Below are positions 16,455 to 24,501 of a DNA stretch of 64,000 nucleotides, in pieces. The position numbers and the translations under genes were made by a program. The notes below the pieces were generated by a model, which searched no databases, had not been told where the DNA came from, and saw only the letters and a list, made by a program, of their open reading frames with translations. Positions within the stretch are counted from its first letter, which is position 1. Each line of letters opens with the position of its first letter. The DNA lies in contig NZ_CM001023.1 of NCBI RefSeq assembly GCF_000166275.1, positions 2,669,001-2,733,000 on the forward strand, given 5' to 3'. This DNA comes from Algoriphagus machipongonensis (GTDB lineage: Bacteria; Bacteroidota; Bacteroidia; Cytophagales; Cyclobacteriaceae).

Positions 16455-17405
16455 ATGAAAAACGTACTCAATACAGGACTTAAATCTATTGATTTTCCAA
16501 AGGCCAATATGATTTCAGTAAATGGAGTGGAAATGGAAGTTTTTGAAGTAGGGAAACAAAATAAAGGCAAACCTATTGTGCTTTGTCATGGCTTTCCGGA
16601 ACATGCCTTTTCTTGGCGATATCAAATCCCAGCGCTAGCCCAAGCGGGATACCATGTGATTGTTCCCAATCAAAGAGGGTATGGAAACTCATCATGCCCA
16701 AAAGAAGTAACAGCATATGACATACAAAATCTAACAGACGATCTGGTAGCATTGCTCGATTATTATGGATATCAGGATGCGATTTTTGTAGGACATGATT
16801 GGGGTGCAAATGTCGTTTGGAATCTAACTCTATTGCATCCAGAGCGGGTAAGAAAAGTCATAAACTTGGCTTTACCTTATCAAGAAAGAGGAGAAAGACC
16901 CTGGATAGAAATGATGGAGGCAGTTTTTGGTCAAGATTTCTACTTTGTTCATTTTAATAGGCAGCCTGGAGTTGCAGATGCCATTTTGGAAGAGCACACT
17001 TCCCAGTTCCTTGGGAATTTATTTCGTAAAAATGTACCACCCGCATTACCAGAACTAGGTAATTCAATGATCAATCTTGCCAAAGCCGAACAAGCCTTGG
17101 GCGAACCAATCATGAGTGAATTAGAACTTTCAGTTTATGTTTCAGCTTTTAAAATTTCAGGTTTTACAGGTAGTATAAATTGGTATAGAAACCTTGATCG
17201 AAATTGGCATTTGATGGCAGGAATAAAGCCTAGAATCCAGCAACCAACCTTGATGATTTATGGCGATCGAGATATGATTCCCAAATCTCAAACCTTGCAA
17301 GACTTTGCGCCAAATTTAGATGTTGTCAACTTGGATTGTGGTCATTGTATACAACAAGAAAAGCCCATGGAAACCAATCAAGCCATTTTAAATTGGTTGG
17401 AATAG
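16455..17405 (+). CDS. Alpha/beta-hydrolase of the epoxide hydrolase group
   Basis: The 316-residue protein has an oxyanion region HGFPE at 45-49, the nucleophile Asp D115 in GHDWGA (Asp, not Ser, marks epoxide hydrolases and haloalkane dehalogenases), a helical cap in the middle, an acid in YGDRDMIPK and the catalytic His in DCGHCIQQEKP near 297. HGFPE with the WGAxVVW context favours epoxide hydrolase. It has no signal peptide, so it is cytoplasmic. The physiological epoxide is unknown. A strong GAGA-loop terminator follows directly, so the gene is monocistronic. Confidence 0.85.
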   Translation: MKNVLNTGLKSIDFPKANMISVNGVEMEVFEVGKQNKGKPIVLCHGFPEHAFSWRYQIPALAQAGYHVIVPNQRGYGNSSCPKEVTAYDIQNLTDDLVALLDYYGYQDAIFVGHDWGANVVWNLTLLHPERVRKVINLALPYQERGERPWIEMMEAVFGQDFYFVHFNRQPGVADAILEEHTSQFLGNLFRKNVPPALPELGNSMINLAKAEQALGEPIMSELELSVYVSAFKISGFTGSINWYRNLDRNWHLMAGIKPRIQQPTLMIYGDRDMIPKSQTLQDFAPNLDVVNLDCGHCIQQEKPMETNQAILNWLE

Positions 17406-17407
17406 AA

Positions 17408-17446
17408 GAAGGAAGTTCCTGCCGAGAGGCAGGATTCCTCTTTTTT
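17408..17446 (+). terminator. Terminator of the epoxide-hydrolase-like gene
   Basis: Stem TCCTGCC/GGCAGGA (17417-17423, 17428-17434) has a GAGA loop. It is extended by the complementary flanks GAAGGAA and TTCCTC and followed by TTTTTT. Confidence 0.88.
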
Positions 17447-17497
17447 ATAAATAGAATCATAAATTCTCCCTATTTTTTCAAATTAAACCTCTTTTCC

Positions 17498-18091
17498 ATG
17501 GTCTTTAGAAAAGCAAAAAAAGAAGATTCTGAGTCAATTGCTGGCTTATTAATGCTGGCTTCTGGAGAGGTGATGTACAAATTTATTGGTGAGAAGGACT
17601 ACCTCAAAGCAATATCCTTTTTACATTTCTTTGTAAAGCAGGAAGACAATCAATATTCATATCAAAACTGTTTTGTTGCAGAGGTTAAAGGGGAGATTGT
17701 TGGGGCAATTTTGGGTTATGATGGAGCAAAATTGCTAGAATTGAGAAAGCCAGTCCTAGAATACGTCAACCAGACTTATTCCATCATCCAAGTAGAAGAG
17801 GAGACTCAAGTGGGAGAGTACTACATTGACTCTTTTGGGGTTTTGCCAACACATCAGGGGAAAGGAATTGGATCAAAATTGCTTCAGTATGTCATTAATG
17901 AGAAAGCAAATGAAGGAGTTGGGAAAATTGGACTACTAGTGGATAAGACTAACCCAAAAGCAAAAAAATTGTACCTGAAATTGGGATTTATGCCTGTTGG
18001 AGAGAAAGAGCTTGTGGGACTGAAGCTTTATCATCTACAACTGAATATTAGAAGTAGTTATTCTTATGATGTAGATGGTGAAAATTACTAG
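17498..18091 (+). CDS. GNAT acetyltransferase with a FrnE-like C-terminal tail
   Basis: The 197-residue protein has a GNAT core: YYIDSFGVLPTHQGKGIGSK holds the R/Q-x-x-G-x-G/A acetyl-CoA loop (QGKGIG), then LLVDKTNPKAKKLYLKLGF. The substrate is unknown. I start at ATG 17498, after the terminator of the preceding gene; a longer frame starting inside that gene is spurious. The last 11 residues, SYSYDVDGENY region, have DNA nearly identical to the end of the FrnE-like gene at 3454. Both Cys codons (TGT, TGC) of that tail are Tyr codons (TAT, TAC) here. The tail follows the natural GNAT end (LKLYHLQLNI), so it looks like an acquired 3' extension. Confidence 0.82.
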   Translation: MVFRKAKKEDSESIAGLLMLASGEVMYKFIGEKDYLKAISFLHFFVKQEDNQYSYQNCFVAEVKGEIVGAILGYDGAKLLELRKPVLEYVNQTYSIIQVEEETQVGEYYIDSFGVLPTHQGKGIGSKLLQYVINEKANEGVGKIGLLVDKTNPKAKKLYLKLGFMPVGEKELVGLKLYHLQLNIRSSYSYDVDGENY

Positions 18092-18141
18092 ATTGTTTTC
18101 CTTCAATATTAAAAACCTCTTTTTACGATAGCTTCAACCAA

Positions 18142-18702
18142 ATGAAAAACAGCAAAGCATTATTGATAATTGACATGCAAAAAGGTTCTTTCACGTCGAA
18201 AACACCTCGATTTGATACTGATGGTGTAGTCAATCGGATAAATGATCTTGCAAAACTGTTTCGTCAAAACGATTTACCAGTGATTTATATTCAACACGAT
18301 GGAACGGGTAGCGGAGCATTTGAGAAGCATACAGAGGAATGGGAATTATTAAATTCTCTCCAGGTTGAAGAAACTGATATTTTACTTGATAAATATGTAA
18401 ATGACGTGTTTTATAAGTCAAAACTTCAATCAATACTAGCCCAATTCAATGTCAACCAATTGTTCATAGCTGGATGTGCCACCGACTTTTGCGTGGAGTC
18501 AACTGTTCAATCTGCATTGATAAAAGATTATTCAATTACAGTTGTATCTGATGGGCATACCACTGGGGAAAGGCCTCATATGACAGCAGAAAAAGTTATA
18601 GAACATTACAACTGGGTCTGGCAAAATATGATTCCAACACAGGGAAGCATAGCGGTAAAAAGTCTGGAGGAAATAAAAAACCTATTCTCTACCGTTTTTT
18701 AA
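18142..18702 (+). CDS. Isochorismatase-family cysteine hydrolase
   Basis: The 186-residue protein has the complete Asp-Lys-Cys triad of the family: D11 in LLIIDMQKG, K84 in LLDKYVND and C117 in GCATDFCVE. The cis-peptide region precedes C117. Members hydrolyse amides or vinyl ethers such as nicotinamide, carbamoyl-sarcosine or isochorismate; the pocket here cannot be assigned. It is soluble, without a signal peptide. It starts 50 bases after the GNAT gene on the same strand, so cotranscription is possible. Confidence 0.85.
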   Translation: MKNSKALLIIDMQKGSFTSKTPRFDTDGVVNRINDLAKLFRQNDLPVIYIQHDGTGSGAFEKHTEEWELLNSLQVEETDILLDKYVNDVFYKSKLQSILAQFNVNQLFIAGCATDFCVESTVQSALIKDYSITVVSDGHTTGERPHMTAEKVIEHYNWVWQNMIPTQGSIAVKSLEEIKNLFSTVF

Positions 18703-18793
18703 TCATAGTTTTTTGGGTGGTAACTATTCTTCCTTGGTTCGTTGATTTTGAACCGTCAAATGAGAACAATAGACACTAACATTTCACTCCAAT

Positions 18794-20104
18794 TTAAAGC
18801 AAACTTATCCTTACCTTTTTTTCTTTGAGTTTGACCTGTCCTACTTTTTTTAATAGCTGATCAACTTGGGAGGTTTTTACTCCTACAAAAGCACAATCGG
18901 TTTTTAATTCTATGACTCCTAATTGATCTTTACCAAGCTTACCTTGTTTCAAAAACAAGCCTACGATATCACCTTTGGAGATTTTATTGGTTCTACCTCC
19001 AGAGATATAAACAGTGGACCATTCTGATGGAGGAGGAAGGGGAGAAGAATCTAATTCTTCAAGACTAGCATCCCTTGCAAAATCAGGAACCCTGTCTTCC
19101 GCATATTGTAAAATATAAGCCGTTCCATCGGCATGCATCCTCGCTGTTCTACCATTTCTATGGATAAACTCAGATTCACGATTGGGTAATTGAAAGTGAA
19201 TGATATAACCCAACTCCGGCACATCTATTCCTCTAGCCGCCAAGTCTGTTGCCAACAATAATTGATGGGTACCATTCCGGAACTTGATCAGTGATCGCTC
19301 TCGATCCAGCTGCTCCATATCACCATGAAATGTCCCATGGGAAATTTCATGATCAGCTAAATAATCACTTACCTGCTGAATAGAATCTTTGAAATTGCAA
19401 AAGATAATTCCATTCTGATTCCCCAGTTTACTGATCAATTGAATGAGTGTAGCAAGCTTATTTTTATCTGGAGAAAGAACTCTTTTTAGCTTTAAGTTAT
19501 CGATCTTATCTGCCAAAAAATCAATGATTACAGGGCTATGAAGACGAACGAACTTAGGGATTTTGACATCCTGCGTGGCAGAAGTGAGAATGCGTTTTTT
19601 GATGTTGGGAAGTAGATCCAGAATATTTTGCATTTCCTGCTCAAACCCAATTTCCAAAGACTTGTCAAACTCATCCAGTACCAGAGTTTGAATAAACTCT
19701 TTTTCGAAAACTCCTCTTCTTAAATGATCTGCAATTCTCCCTGGAGTACCTATCAAGACCGCAGGTCTATGTTTGATTTCAACCTTATCTTTTGAACCTG
19801 CTCTACCTCCATAAACTGCATTGACTTTAAATCCAGTCCCCATTTCTCGCATCACCTGCTCGATTTGCATTGCCAATTCACGAGAGGGTACTATAATTAA
19901 TAACTGAACTTCTTCAATCGCATGATCCAACTGATCTATCAAGGGTAGGAGAAAGGCCAGAGTTTTTCCTGTACCAGTAGGAGAGAGTAAAATCAGATCT
20001 TTATTGCCTTGCAAAGCTTCTTGAGCAGCAAGTTGCATTGGATTCAGATTAGCTATTCCCAGTTTGGATAGAATTTCAGCTTGACTTTTGGTTGGAATGG
20101 ACAT
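18794..20104 (-). CDS. dbpA: DEAD-box RNA helicase with DbpA RNA-binding domain
   Basis: The 436-residue protein has motif I SPTGTGKT, motif II as DEFD (not DEAD), motif III SAT, and HRNGRTAR motif VI. The C-terminal domain (about 365-436; VYISGGRTNKISKGDIVG) is the DbpA RRM-like fold that in E. coli recognises 23S rRNA hairpin 92 during 50S assembly. The DEFD variant of motif II is seen in this Bacteroidota subgroup. A TATCTTTG box sits four bases upstream of the ATG, implying a leaderless mRNA. Confidence 0.88.
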   Translation of the reverse strand: MSIPTKSQAEILSKLGIANLNPMQLAAQEALQGNKDLILLSPTGTGKTLAFLLPLIDQLDHAIEEVQLLIIVPSRELAMQIEQVMREMGTGFKVNAVYGGRAGSKDKVEIKHRPAVLIGTPGRIADHLRRGVFEKEFIQTLVLDEFDKSLEIGFEQEMQNILDLLPNIKKRILTSATQDVKIPKFVRLHSPVIIDFLADKIDNLKLKRVLSPDKNKLATLIQLISKLGNQNGIIFCNFKDSIQQVSDYLADHEISHGTFHGDMEQLDRERSLIKFRNGTHQLLLATDLAARGIDVPELGYIIHFQLPNRESEFIHRNGRTARMHADGTAYILQYAEDRVPDFARDASLEELDSSPLPPPSEWSTVYISGGRTNKISKGDIVGLFLKQGKLGKDQLGVIELKTDCAFVGVKTSQVDQLLKKVGQVKLKEKKVRISLL

Positions 20105-20108
20105 GAGG

Positions 20109-20116
20109 CAAAGATA
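20109..20116 (-). promoter_or_regulatory. Candidate -7 box touching the dbpA start codon
   Basis: On the minus strand TATCTTTG is followed by CCTC and then the ATG. It is the second gene in this window, with hrpB, where the box leaves no room for a 5' untranslated region. Confidence 0.4.
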
Positions 20117-20544
20117 GCTTAGGAATTACTGGGAATGGTAATAATTAAGAACTCATTCCAAAGTAATTCAATTATACAATAAGTTCACTTCTAGGATCTA
20201 AATAGAGACTTTTTAAACCAAACTAACTAAATTGTTTAAACTGAACATAAACCTTTAGATGAGAAAAATATAAACGTTATGGAGAGGCAGAATATGATTC
20301 ATATAAGTGTTTCAGACAATTAGATAAATTATAGGAATGAATACTTTAAATGATTTAAAATACTCTGATTGTCTTCGCTGTTCTAACGCTTCAAATAGTT
20401 GATTACAAACAACTATTTGAACAAATGACCAATTGAAAATATAAACGATTAAAAAATAGTCGATAACATAATATATTAAATCATAATACCATTAAGCATC
20501 CTATGCTTTATACAAAACCGCTAGCTGTAACTTGAGTAAAATAC

Positions 20545-20926
20545 ATGATTAAAATCATATTTTTTTTATTTATCATATTACTTATCTTGTTTATAAATAA
20601 ATAATAAATAGATAGTTATAAAGCCAAGAATCCTGAAAAGGAAAATTAGAGAATAGCATAGATACTTTATTAAATGCTAAAATAGCCGAATATGCATTAG
20701 GAGCTACTATTCTCGTTTCAATTGATAGGAAAATGATTTTTAGGCCATGGTTCGACTGTAGAGATATCGAAAATAAAAACCGGTAACGCTATATACTTAC
20801 TTAAGAATAGGTTCAGAAATTAAACAATAATTATTGTTTAGATCGGTAATCCGAACCTTAGCTGGAGCTCAAAATGATATTTATGTCGTTGGTTCAAATA
20901 ATATAGGGTGGGAAATTATTCGTTAA
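20545..20926 (+). pseudogene. Possible remnant of a secreted beta-propeller (tectonin-like) gene
   Basis: Starting with a signal-peptide-like MIKIIFFLFIILLILFINK then stop, the plus strand shows broken frames. One reads AKIAEYALGATILVSIDRKM (about 20677-20736). Another, ending at the TAA near 20926, reads RTLAGAQNDIYVVGSNNIGW then EIIR. The second resembles the repeat unit of tectonin-type propellers (A-x-G-x-x-G-D-x-Y-V-x-G-x-N). Stops and frame changes between the pieces indicate decay if the gene was ever real. Resemblance is by eye. Confidence 0.28.
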
Positions 20927-21018
20927 CAGTAATCTGATAAATGATTATTTCTTTTTTTATGCACTTTAGCATTAACTAAATTTTCAATACTTACAATGCA
21001 CCTAAACAGATCTTTTGT

Positions 21019-23409
21019 ATGAAAACTAAAATCTCTATTTTTTGTATCTGCTTTGCCCTTCTCGCAGGATGCACATCGAATCCCGAAATTGAATCCAAAA
21101 AAGGAGGTGAAAACGCCATACCTTATCCGAAAGCAGAATGGAAAGGGAAACAGGGAAAAACTCTGGAAGAATCAAAACCATATTTTATTGGTCAACCGAA
21201 AGCACCTGAAGGAGCTCCTAACGTATTGATCATCATGCTGGACGATGCAGGATACTCCAATGCCAGCTCTTTTGGCGGGATAATGCAAACCCCAACTTTT
21301 GACCGTATTGGTGATGAAGGCATTCGATATTCACATTTTTCTGTGGCAGCAGTATGTTCACCAACTCGAGCTTCATTATTAACTGGATATAATATTCATC
21401 AAATAGGGACAGGCATTATCTCAGAATTTGCAACCGGTTATCCAGGTTACAATTCACAAATTGATTATACCACCCCTTCCATAGCAAAAATTCTAAGCGA
21501 TAATGGCTATGCGACCGCTGCTTTTGGGAAATGGCACAACACTCCTATGGAAGAGGCTTCACCTGCCGGACCCTATGAAAGTTGGCCAACAGGCATTTGG
21601 GGATTTGACTATTTCTGGGGTTTCTTGGGCGGAGAGACGAATCAATTTCATCCACTCCTTTATGAAAATACAACAGCTATTGAAACTCCAAAAACCAATG
21701 CTGACGGTTCTACTTTCCACCTTTCACATGGGATGGCTGATCAGGCGATCAAGTGGCTGGACAACTGGAAAGGACTAAGAGACGATCCTTTTTTTATGTA
21801 CTACACTCCAGGTGCGGTTCATGCACCTATTCAGGTTCCTAAAGAGTGGCGAGACAAATATAAAGGCCAGTTTGACGAAGGGTGGCATGTTTATCGAGAG
21901 CAACTTTTGGAGCGTCAAAAAGAAATGGGACTGGTACCTGAAAATGCAGAATTGGTAGATTGGCCTGAAAACATTCCAGAATGGGATTCTTTCAGCGAAG
22001 AAGGCAAAGCATATTTAGCCCGTCAGATGGAAATCAATGCGGCATTTATGGAGCATGTTGATTTTCATTCAGGGCGTGTAATCGAACATCTTGAGCAACT
22101 AGGTGAGCTAGATAACACGCTGGTCATCTATTTGACAGCTGATAACGGAAATACTGCCGAGGGAACTCCAACAGGCACTTTTTCTGAGTTACTTTTTCAG
22201 AATGGCTTTCCTCCATTGACTATGGAACAACAATTAGAGAAGCTTGAAGAGTTTGGAGGCATCGATGCTTGGGGAGGACCACATTTAGCAAATCACTATT
22301 CTGTTGGTTGGTCTTACGCAGGTTCAACACCTTATCAATGGACGAAACAAATTGCTTCTCATTTTGGGGGAACAATGTCTGCAACTGCCATTCGCTACCC
22401 AAAAGCAATAAAAGCCAAAGGCGAATGGCGAAGACAATTTCAGAATGTCACTGATCTCGTTCCTACCATTTTAGAAGTGACTGGGGTGCCTGAACCCGAT
22501 TATGTAAATGGTCAGAAAAAAATAGAGTATCCGGGAAAATCACTAACCTATGCATGGAATGATCCGGAAGCTAAAACCAATCACCCCACTCAATATTTTG
22601 AGATGACTGGATTCTTGGGGATTTATCATGAGGGATGGACACTTAGCGGAAAACCTTATCGTGTGCCCTGGACAGTAGACCCTTCAGCTTTGGCTAATTT
22701 TGACCCATTGAACACACAATGGGAGCTGTATAATATCGACGAAGACCCAATTCAATCAGTTAATCTTGCAGATAAGTATCCTGAGAAGGTGAAAGAACTG
22801 GAAGAATTGTTTTGGCAGGAAGCAGAAAAATATGACGTCTTTCCGGTTGGTGGTTCTATGGGAAGGGCACTCCAACCAGAATCAAACCCCCAGCGTTCCG
22901 CTAAAAAGCACTGGGAACTAACACCAAATGTTTATCGGGTACCTGAACTTGCAGGTCCAGAGATCAAATCCACCAACTATGAAATCAATGCCTATATCAC
23001 CGCCGATAGAACAACGGAAGGCGTAATATATGCTGTTGGAGAGCGACTCGGTGGACAGACCTTTTTTATAAAAGATGGTAGGCTGAGATACAGCTATTCT
23101 ACTCTTGGACTTTATTGGCATGATTTCGATGGAGATGTGAAAATCCCATATGGAGATATAAAGATCACCCTGAAACACACCATGAAGGAATCAAAACTCA
23201 ACGGTCCATCTACTGTCGAATTTTTCATCAATGATAAAAAGGTTGGTGAAATGGATATTATCGCAACGGTATATGCAGCATTTACCGGTCATGAAACTTT
23301 TGATATAGGACGTGATGAGGGTCTCCCTGTGAATGAAGAATATGCGAATATGGGAAAATTCAAATTCACTGAAGGACAATTACACAAGGTGGTTTTTGAT
23401 ATAGAATAA
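21019..23409 (+). CDS. Arylsulfatase (S1 family) lipoprotein
   Basis: The 796-residue protein has a lipoprotein signal (FALLAGCTSN, C18). The formylglycine site is C113 in CSPTRASLLTG, preceded by the metal-binding DD (75-76, IMLDDAGYSN). Later metal ligands are in YLTADNGNTAEG. The C-terminal 170 residues (about 620-796) form an additional beta-rich domain often seen in the Pseudomonas AtsA-like arylsulfatases. It needs a formylglycine-generating enzyme encoded elsewhere. The large loop with repeated Trp and acidic residues is normal for this subgroup. The lipid anchor places it at the periplasm or surface. The sulfated substrate is unknown. It is followed by a weak hairpin and then a truncated GguC copy. 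Confidence 0.9.
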   Translation: MKTKISIFCICFALLAGCTSNPEIESKKGGENAIPYPKAEWKGKQGKTLEESKPYFIGQPKAPEGAPNVLIIMLDDAGYSNASSFGGIMQTPTFDRIGDEGIRYSHFSVAAVCSPTRASLLTGYNIHQIGTGIISEFATGYPGYNSQIDYTTPSIAKILSDNGYATAAFGKWHNTPMEEASPAGPYESWPTGIWGFDYFWGFLGGETNQFHPLLYENTTAIETPKTNADGSTFHLSHGMADQAIKWLDNWKGLRDDPFFMYYTPGAVHAPIQVPKEWRDKYKGQFDEGWHVYREQLLERQKEMGLVPENAELVDWPENIPEWDSFSEEGKAYLARQMEINAAFMEHVDFHSGRVIEHLEQLGELDNTLVIYLTADNGNTAEGTPTGTFSELLFQNGFPPLTMEQQLEKLEEFGGIDAWGGPHLANHYSVGWSYAGSTPYQWTKQIASHFGGTMSATAIRYPKAIKAKGEWRRQFQNVTDLVPTILEVTGVPEPDYVNGQKKIEYPGKSLTYAWNDPEAKTNHPTQYFEMTGFLGIYHEGWTLSGKPYRVPWTVDPSALANFDPLNTQWELYNIDEDPIQSVNLADKYPEKVKELEELFWQEAEKYDVFPVGGSMGRALQPESNPQRSAKKHWELTPNVYRVPELAGPEIKSTNYEINAYITADRTTEGVIYAVGERLGGQTFFIKDGRLRYSYSTLGLYWHDFDGDVKIPYGDIKITLKHTMKESKLNGPSTVEFFINDKKVGEMDIIATVYAAFTGHETFDIGRDEGLPVNEEYANMGKFKFTEGQLHKVVFDIE

Positions 23410-23426
23410 TTATCTACAACAAGGTA

Positions 23427-23450
23427 TAAAGGGCCTTAAAATGCCCTTTA
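23427..23450 (+). terminator. Hairpin after the first sulfatase gene
   Basis: Arms TAAAGGGC and GCCCTTTA (23427-23434, 23443-23450) have an 8-base loop and are followed by TAATTTA. It is a moderate terminator. Confidence 0.6.
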
Positions 23451-23581
23451 TAATTTACCATTGGACTTTCCATTTTAGAAATAGATTCTTATTGCATAAT
23501 TAGAAGCACAAAAAATTTTAATAGATAATCATTTAAGTACTTTCTCCTTAATAAATCAAACTAAAATTGACTATTAATTAA

Positions 23582-23938
23582 AGACTGGTTCAGCTGGTCC
23601 ACCCAATATACGGACGAAGAATAGCAGCAGTTAAGGAACCTGAATTGATAAATCTAAATGGATTTAGCTCTATCTATGAACTTGCTTTGAAGGCTTTGGA
23701 TACAAAAGATAAGCTAAGTGAACTGATCCAACAAAGTCTTTCTGAAGAGAAACTTGAATATGATTCCATTTATCAAGGAAACAGTGAATGGAAATTATTA
23801 CCATCCTTTGATCATCCTGACTCACCATTTTCCTACATGTTTTGGGGAACTGGTCTTACTCATCACAATAGTTTTTTAAATAGACAGATGATGCATAGTC
23901 AAGCCGAAAAGAAGCCTTTCGATTGTTTGATTTGGTAA
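23582..23938 (+). pseudogene. Truncated copy of the GguC/AraD1-family gene
   Basis: Translation from 23582 gives RLVQLVHPIYGRRIAAVKEP, collinear with residues 5-24 of the intact protein encoded at 29571. The match continues to FDHPDSPFSYMFWGTGLTHH and then CLIW followed by a stop at the position where the intact copy reads LIMYE. A TAA replaces the start region, and about 218 C-terminal residues are missing. The DNA is nearly identical in the core, including 46 unbroken bases (23789-23834 against 29793-29838). This indicates recent duplication or gene conversion followed by loss. An annotation pipeline would call a 97-residue TTG-started protein here. Confidence 0.85.
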
Positions 23939-24013
23939 TCAATTGGTGCGTTTGAAAACATCTAAATACAGGATTTTCAGCCTTTTTTCGCTAGATTAAA
24001 TAAAAGTAGAACT

Positions 24014-24463
24014 ATGAAAACCACCATCCCCATAAAAAACTACGAACTGACTCAACCTTTCGGTAAGGACGCGAAACCAATAAACATTAAAATTTTTGCA
24101 GGTACGAATTCAGAACGAATCAGTAATATTCATGTAAACTTTAGCGCTGATCGAAATGAGCGACCCTTGACCCAGCTATTAGTGGAGAATAAAACCAAAG
24201 TAAAGAACATTAAGGTTCTTCTTGGGGATAATGATATTTCAAGATTTCTTGATTTCCTTAGAAACGAAAGTAATACCAGTTGCATTATCGAGTTTGACCC
24301 GATAAATGGAAATAAATTCGGAATAGGTAAAGATTTTGACACAAATATTGAAGGAGGTCCCTTTACGGTAATAAACCTAGATTCATTTGAGTTAAAGTCA
24401 AAAGCATTCAATAAAAAACGCAACCAATTGACTCATGGCTTTGGGAATGTATTAAGCAAGTAA
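24014..24463 (+). CDS. Hypothetical protein
   Basis: The 149-residue soluble protein has no recognised family, signal peptide or membrane segment. It has alternating beta-strand pattern (INIKIFAGTNSERISNIHVN, TKVKNIKVLLGDNDISRFLD) and a basic C-terminus. It lies between the truncated GguC copy and the second sulfatase, starting with ATG and ending 38 bases before the next gene. An intact long frame and normal composition support coding. No function is proposed; in this disturbed region it may be horizontally acquired. Confidence 0.5.
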   Translation: MKTTIPIKNYELTQPFGKDAKPINIKIFAGTNSERISNIHVNFSADRNERPLTQLLVENKTKVKNIKVLLGDNDISRFLDFLRNESNTSCIIEFDPINGNKFGIGKDFDTNIEGGPFTVINLDSFELKSKAFNKKRNQLTHGFGNVLSK

Positions 24464-24501
24464 TTCTTAATTTCGTCTATGCCTAGACGAAAAACCAAAA
24501 A

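Larger units (their letters stand above)
20105..21018. other. Long AT-rich gap with inverted repeats and decayed coding traces
   Basis: This 914-base stretch has no intact gene. It holds a perfect 12-base-pair inverted repeat TTCAAATAGTTG/CAACTATTTGAA (20390-20401, 20410-20421) without a T run. It also holds a palindrome AAACAATAATTATTGTTT (about 20822-20839) and a short hydrophobic frame at 20545 (MIKIIFFLFIILLILF) like an orphaned signal peptide. Downstream fragments read as protein on the plus strand (see the pseudogene entry). Confidence 0.6.

Noticed and set aside
17336..17497. Upstream extension of the GNAT frame into the epoxide-hydrolase gene
   Set aside because: It would cross a strong terminator and overlap a real gene. 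ATG 17498 gives a complete GNAT domain.
20822..20839. Palindrome AAACAATAATTATTGTTT as an operator
   Set aside because: It lies inside decayed DNA about 180 bases from the nearest start and is pure A/T-biased. Such palindromes arise by chance at this composition.
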